A stretch of DNA of 64,000 bases from JAXJSP01 sp036310005 (GTDB taxonomy: Bacteria; Bacillota; Clostridia; Oscillospirales; Acutalibacteraceae), in assembly GCA_036310005.1 (NCBI GenBank), contig JAXJSP010000012.1, positions 19,823 through 83,822 of the forward strand, written 5' to 3'. Of the stretch, positions 60,416-64,000 are shown piece after piece. The notes under the pieces are model-generated. The model was given only the letters and a program-made list of their open reading frames with translations, ran no database searches and was not told the DNA's origin. Numbering within the stretch: the first letter of the stretch is position 1; every line of letters starts with the position of its first letter. Made by a program: the position numbers and the translations under genes.

Positions 60416-61684
60416 CTACGGTATATAATCAAATTCGAAGTCGTAAATTGATACGGTATCGCCTTGCTCAATTCCGGCTTCTTTTAGCGCATCAATTATA
60501 CCGCTTTGAATAAGCACTCGCTGAAAATACTGCATTGAGTCATATTCGTCAGGGTCAATAGTTTCCATTACTTTTAACAGCCATCTTGCCTCGATAATAT
60601 AAACTCCGTCCTCGACAGTAAGAGTAAATTCACGCTTTTTAGTCGAATAATCAATTTCGGGCTCCGGCTCGCTTTCGTATCTTATAACAGGCGGTAAAGT
60701 TGCAAGTTTTGCCGCAACCGCATTGATAAGTTCTTTCGTTCCGTGCGCAATAGCCGCCATAATAGGGAAGAGCAAATAACCTTTTTGCTCAAAATATTTT
60801 TTGCATTTTTCAATTTGTTCCTCGCTTGCACAGTCGCACTTGTTTGCCGCAATAATCTGAGGCCTGTTGATTAGTTCGGGGTTGTAACGCTCAAGTTCCT
60901 TGTTGATTGTGTTAAAATCTTCAATAGGATCTCTGCCTTCACTTCCCGACACATCAATTACGTGAACAAACATTCTGCACCTGTCAATGTGGCGCAAAAA
61001 TTCATGTCCCAAACCGACACCCTCACCGGCACCTTCAATAAGTCCCGGAATGTCAGCCATTAAAAACGAGGTTTCACCGCCGACGGTAACTACACCGAGA
61101 GTAGGGGTGAGTGTCGTAAAATGATAGTTGGCAATTTTAGGCTTTGCCTGACTTACAACAGAAATCAAAGTAGATTTGCCGACATTGGGATAACCTATAA
61201 GCCCTACATCGGCAATAAGTTTTAATTCAAAAACTACATTTAATTCTTCACCGGGGTTTCCGTTTTTGGCAAAACGCGGAGTCTGTCTTGTTGAAGTGGC
61301 AAAATGCACATTACCCCAACCTCCGTTGCCGCCTTTTGCGATAATAAAAGGCTCATCATCCGACATATCGCAGATAATTCTGCCTGTGTCGGCATCCTTT
61401 ACAACTGTACCTCTTGGCACTCTTATAATAAGGTCAGCGCCTTTTTTGCCGAAACTTCTGCCCGAAGAACCGTTTGCTCCGTTTTCTGCTATATATTTTC
61501 TTTTGTATCTGAAATCGGCAAGGGTGGATAAGTTGTCGTCTACAACTAAAACAACATTACCGCCTTTGCCTCCGTCACCGCCGTCGGGACCGCCTGAGGC
61601 AATATACTTTTCTCTGTGAAAAGATGCCGAACCGTGACCTCCGTCGCCGGCTTTGATTTTAATAGTTGCTGTATCTGCAAACAT
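60416..61684 (-). CDS. obgE: GTPase Obg
   Basis: A 422-residue ribosome-assembly GTPase. Obg fold at the N-terminus (about 1-158, glycine-rich: GGPDGGDGGKGG, NGANGSSGRSFGKKG). G domain: Walker A GYPNVGKST, DIPG (in MADIPGLIEGAGEG) and NKCD. OCT domain at the C-terminus (about 340-420). The ATG at 61684 is chosen because AGGTG is 6 bases upstream; a GTG three codons earlier lies in that ribosome site. A terminator hairpin separates it from rpmA. Confidence 0.97.
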   Translation of the reverse strand: MFADTATIKIKAGDGGHGSASFHREKYIASGGPDGGDGGKGGNVVLVVDDNLSTLADFRYKRKYIAENGANGSSGRSFGKKGADLIIRVPRGTVVKDADTGRIICDMSDDEPFIIAKGGNGGWGNVHFATSTRQTPRFAKNGNPGEELNVVFELKLIADVGLIGYPNVGKSTLISVVSQAKPKIANYHFTTLTPTLGVVTVGGETSFLMADIPGLIEGAGEGVGLGHEFLRHIDRCRMFVHVIDVSGSEGRDPIEDFNTINKELERYNPELINRPQIIAANKCDCASEEQIEKCKKYFEQKGYLLFPIMAAIAHGTKELINAVAAKLATLPPVIRYESEPEPEIDYSTKKREFTLTVEDGVYIIEARWLLKVMETIDPDEYDSMQYFQRVLIQSGIIDALKEAGIEQGDTVSIYDFEFDYIP

Positions 61685-61695
61685 AATTTTCACCT

Positions 61696-61729
61696 AAAAA
61701 ATAACCCGAGCAAAAAAGATGCTCGGGTT
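61696..61729 (-). terminator. Terminator/attenuator between rpmA and obgE
   Basis: On the minus strand AACCCGAGCA (61729-61720) pairs perfectly with TGCTCGGGTT (61712-61703), followed by ATTTTTT. It should stop most transcripts after rpmA and leave obgE to readthrough. Confidence 0.88.
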
Positions 61730-61739
61730 TAATGTAAGA

Positions 61740-62024
61740 TTACTGTTCTACTGCGTAAACACTGACTTTTTTACGAGTTTTGTCTAAACGCTCGAACTTG
61801 ACCTTTCCGTCAACAAGTGCGAAAAGTGTATCGTCAGAGCCGATACCTACATTTTCACCCGGATGAATGTGAGTTCCGCGTTGACGAACTAAAATGTTGC
61901 CTGCAAGAACGAATTGACCGTCTGCACGCTTAACACCTAAACGCTTTGATTCTGAATCGCGTCCGTTTTTAGTTGAGCCCATACCTTTTTTATGAGCGAA
62001 TAACTGAATGTTAATCTTAAGCAT
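61740..62024 (-). CDS. rpmA: 50S ribosomal protein L27
   Basis: A 94-residue ribosomal protein. It begins with the Firmicutes-type cleavable extension MLKINIQLFA followed by HKKGMGSTKNGRDSESKRLG; the extension should be removed by Prp so that the new N-terminus can reach the peptidyl-transferase centre. The prp stop overlaps its start. Confidence 0.97.
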   Translation of the reverse strand: MLKINIQLFAHKKGMGSTKNGRDSESKRLGVKRADGQFVLAGNILVRQRGTHIHPGENVGIGSDDTLFALVDGKVKFERLDKTRKKVSVYAVEQ

Positions 62025-62343
62025 CGTGTTGCACCTCCGTAGTAATTTCGATAAAGTTTTTATACTGTTTTGACAATTCTGTTAAATGTAATTTAAGCCC
62101 CTTTAAAATACTATTGCACTCGCTAAACTTATCTTTTAAAATAAAATCAAAGAAACCGTCGCGCTCGGTAATATCGGCTTTTGCAAAAATTACATCCGTT
62201 ACGGTATTGGCAGTCAGATATATTGCGCTTGAAACAACCGCACATACAAGTCTGCCCTGTTCGCAGTCATTATCGGTTGTATGACCGGATATTACAAATC
62301 GGGTAATTACTCCGTCTTTTAAATAAAAAACTGCCTTCGTCAT
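62017..62343 (-). CDS. prp: Ribosomal-processing cysteine protease Prp
   Basis: A 108-residue cysteine protease that trims the L27 extension. It has the conserved His of the SGHT segment (about residue 21) and the catalytic Cys in GRLVCAVVSSAIYL (about residue 34). It lies between rplU and rpmA, as in most Firmicutes, and overlaps rpmA by 8 bases. Confidence 0.93.
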   Translation of the reverse strand: MTKAVFYLKDGVITRFVISGHTTDNDCEQGRLVCAVVSSAIYLTANTVTDVIFAKADITERDGFFDFILKDKFSECNSILKGLKLHLTELSKQYKNFIEITTEVQHDA

Positions 62344-62360
62344 TGTCTTGACTTGCTGAA

Positions 62361-62708
62361 TTATTCAGCGCTTTCTGCTGCTGCGGTCTTAGTAGCCTTT
62401 TCAACACCCATAGAATCAATCTGAATCTGTGTGTATGGCTGTCTGTGACCTAAGCAACGCTTTGAACCTTTTTTAGGACGGTATGTGAAAACGGTAACTT
62501 TCTTACCTTTTCCGTTTTTAACAACGGTTGCTTCAACTGTTGCTCCCTTAACATAAGGAGTACCAACCTTAAGAGTTCTGTCTTTAAAAGCAATAACTTT
62601 ATCAAAAGTGAGTTTATCCCCTGCTTCAACATCGAGTTTCTCAACAAAGATTACATCTCCGTTTTGAACTTTATACTGCTTTCCTCCGGTTTCGATTACA
62701 GCGTACAT
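62361..62708 (-). CDS. rplU: 50S ribosomal protein L21
   Basis: A 115-residue ribosomal protein starting MYAVIETGGKQYKVQNGD at the ATG 62708 behind CAGGTG; the GTG three codons earlier overlaps that site. It carries the C-terminal KGSKRCLGHRQPYTQIQI segment of the family and a short Ala-rich tail. First gene of the group. Confidence 0.96.
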   Translation of the reverse strand: MYAVIETGGKQYKVQNGDVIFVEKLDVEAGDKLTFDKVIAFKDRTLKVGTPYVKGATVEATVVKNGKGKKVTVFTYRPKKGSKRCLGHRQPYTQIQIDSMGVEKATKTAAAESAE

Positions 62709-62790
62709 TTGCGGCACCTGCCTTTATTATAGACTCGCTACTGTGGGGCGCAGCATAATGCTGACTTAAAAAAGCCCGAAATATGCGGTT
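62709..62790 (-). promoter_or_regulatory. Candidate L21 leader RNA
   Basis: The 80-base 5' leader of rplU, including a CAGCATTATGCTG hairpin (about 62751-62763) and GC-rich flanks. It is in the position of the known L21 leader of Firmicutes, which is thought to mediate autoregulation. The match to the Rfam family was not tested. Confidence 0.45.
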
Positions 62791-62795
62791 TTAAA

Positions 62796-62824
62796 ATTAT
62801 ACACTATATTTAATAAAAAGTCAA
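62796..62824 (-). promoter_or_regulatory. Promoter of the rplU operon
   Basis: On the minus strand TTGACT (62824-62819), a 17-base spacer and TATAAT (62801-62796): a near-consensus sigma-A promoter. Confidence 0.9.
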
Positions 62825-62918
62825 CAAGTTTATTTTTGTTAACAAATACTTCAATGTAGATAAATCAATGATAGGTAACACTTTTCTCAAAAAAATAAGA
62901 TGAAAGTGTATTTTGAAA

Positions 62919-62969
62919 GAATTTGTTGTGTTGTGAGGAGCCGCAGGCGACGAACAACACAACAAATTC
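62919..62969. repeat. 16-bp perfect inverted repeat inside the IS
   Basis: GAATTTGTTGTGTTGT (62919-62934) and ACAACACAACAAATTC (62954-62969) around a 19-base loop GAGGAGCCGCAGGCGACGA. It lies just after the transposase stop and may shield the IS end from transcription or end the transposase transcript. Confidence 0.8.
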
Positions 62970-62978
62970 GGCGCTCGT

Positions 62979-63893
62979 TTACATTACCGCCAGAAAGTCA
63001 GCAAGTACTGCGTTTGGACTTCTGTATTTAAGACAACTTTTTGAAATATTATTTGAAATTTTATTATGTTTTGCAAGTTGCTTTCTGCCGTCTTCAAGGC
63101 TAAACATTCGCATTTTACTGTAAAATCTCTGTTCATCAAGTCTGTGTTGACGTTCCACCTTACCATTGTGTCTTGGGGTTGCCACCTGTATTCTGTGGTA
63201 CTTAATTCCACACTCTTCTAAATATTCTTCAAATAATGTCTTATGGGTGGATTTTTTCACCAATAAAGCATTTGTCCATTCCGTTCCATTGTCGGTCTGT
63301 ACCTCTCTTATTGGAAATGGAAATTTTTCTATTAACTTCTTTAAAAAATCTAACGAACTGTATGTGCTATGCTCATCATACATTTCTCTAAAACAAAATC
63401 TTGTGCATTCATCAACTGCGGTATATTGGTAGTATTTCTGCCCATTTGCAACGCAATACGCAGGCACAAACTTAACATCTATTTGTACCTTTTGTCCCGG
63501 ATAATCTGCCCGCTTGTACGGCTTTGGTTTATAACCCTTTCTCTTTTCCGGCGTCTCCTCTAATTTCAGCCTTTTTATTGCTCTCAGAAGGCTGTTGTAA
63601 TACCTTGTATAGCCGTTTTCTCGAAGCTTATCCCACAGCATCATTTTATCCTTGGTTCTGCGATAATATCTTTCAATCATTGCATATTCTTCTGCTGTTT
63701 GTTGCCTTGGATGGCTATGCGGACGGTGAGAACGGTCTATTAAGCTCTGCCATCTTCCGTCATAACGTTTCTTCCAATCATATATTGCTTTTCGACATAC
63801 TCGGTAACGAATGCTTGCTGCTGTTACTCCATTTTTTACAGAATATTTAATTACCCGTTGACGAAAGTGGGCTTTTGGTGATATACTTTTCAT
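62979..63893 (-). CDS. IS481-family transposase
   Basis: A 304-residue DDE transposase, apparently intact. An N-terminal helix-turn-helix region (about 10-60, GVTAASIRYRVCRKAIYDWK) is followed by the integrase core with the three acidic residues in VQIDVKFVP, VQTDNGTEW and HNGKVERQHR. The start at 63893 follows AAAGGAG. No second frame is required, unlike IS3. Confidence 0.93.
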   Translation of the reverse strand: MKSISPKAHFRQRVIKYSVKNGVTAASIRYRVCRKAIYDWKKRYDGRWQSLIDRSHRPHSHPRQQTAEEYAMIERYYRRTKDKMMLWDKLRENGYTRYYNSLLRAIKRLKLEETPEKRKGYKPKPYKRADYPGQKVQIDVKFVPAYCVANGQKYYQYTAVDECTRFCFREMYDEHSTYSSLDFLKKLIEKFPFPIREVQTDNGTEWTNALLVKKSTHKTLFEEYLEECGIKYHRIQVATPRHNGKVERQHRLDEQRFYSKMRMFSLEDGRKQLAKHNKISNNISKSCLKYRSPNAVLADFLAVM

Positions 63894-64000
63894 CGGAAAA
63901 ACAACTCCTTTGTGCCGATGTTTAGTGTGGTTACTTTCATCTTAACACATTTGAGTTGTTTTTTCTATTTTTAATGTTACCTATCTATTGTATCATAACA

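Larger units (their letters stand above)
62869..63985 (-). mobile_element. IS481-like insertion sequence
   Basis: About 1.1 kb carrying one DDE transposase. The ends match as inverted repeats: TGATAGGTAACA at 62869-62880 and TGTTACCTATC at 63975-63985. A second, subterminal inverted match (AAGATGAAAGT near 62897 and its complement ACTTTCATCTT near 63935) extends them imperfectly. No convincing target duplication was found. It lies just upstream of the rplU promoter. Confidence 0.85.

Noticed and set aside
1..64000. tRNA and rRNA genes
   Set aside because: No tRNA cloverleaf or rRNA segment was recognised in any gap on reading both strands; a covariance search was not possible.

Overview
The window looks like one chromosomal stretch from a low-GC, spore-forming member of the Clostridia, probably a gut Oscillospirales (Ruminococcaceae-like) bacterium. 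The evidence is the AT-rich sequence with strong AGGAGG-type ribosome sites, frequent TTG and GTG starts, the sporulation genes yabP and yabQ, a T-box leader, a CIRCE operator, an L27 protein with the Firmicutes N-terminal extension together with its Prp protease, and MBG/LRR/fibronectin-type secreted proteins. The species cannot be named from sequence reading alone.

Layout. 1-8.5 kb is a dense plus-strand housekeeping run: end of an FG-GAP-like protein, a two-component system, a DUF1385 protein, prmC, recA, recX, rimO and pgsA. 8.5-10.8 kb is a cysteine-specific T-box controlling cysE-cysS, closed by a terminator. A small minus-strand gene follows. 11.3-17.7 kb holds recJ, the bifunctional (p)ppGpp gene relA/spoT, an MBL-fold hydrolase and hemZ. 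17.7-27 kb holds a zinc-ribbon gene, a nucleosidase and the sporulation/division cluster (SpoVB-like flippase, mazG, HU, yabO, yabP, yabQ, divIC, an S1 protein). It continues with an orphan fumarase alpha subunit, an RNA methyltransferase, a lipid kinase and a lipoprotein. 27-29.2 kb is groES-groEL under CIRCE. 29.2-35 kb encodes two large secreted repeat proteins. asnB is at 35.2-37.1 kb on the minus strand.

37.2-55.6 kb is the most unusual part: an 18-kb plus-strand carbohydrate locus. It has two tandem cytoplasmic Asp-box propeller proteins, a lipoprotein solute-binding protein, a 986-residue solute-binding protein fused to two carbohydrate-binding-like modules, and a first ABC permease pair. 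It then has a membrane-anchored NHL-propeller/TPR protein, a Yip1 membrane protein, a secreted protein that looks like an undescribed TIM-barrel glycosidase (DUF5696-like), and a second permease pair whose first member carries an extra N-terminal membrane domain. No ATPase is encoded here, so a shared MsmX/MsiK-type ATPase is expected. Two promoters of the locus share a palindrome and an extended -10 at nearly the same spacing, which suggests a common regulator. The working model is capture of a glycan or oligosaccharide at the surface, possibly trimming by the DUF5696-like protein, import, and intracellular processing by the propeller proteins. Function and substrate are inference.

55.6-59.1 kb holds small accessory genes (a membrane-anchored protein, a sigma-region-4 protein with a small partner, a GT-C glycosyltransferase and a 38-residue Asn/Gln peptide), then a repeat-rich intergenic island related to the one at 35.05-35.24 kb. 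59.1-62.8 kb is the minus-strand rplU-prp-rpmA-obgE-mrnC-yitT group with its own promoter and leader. The window ends in an IS481-like insertion sequence (62.87-63.99 kb).
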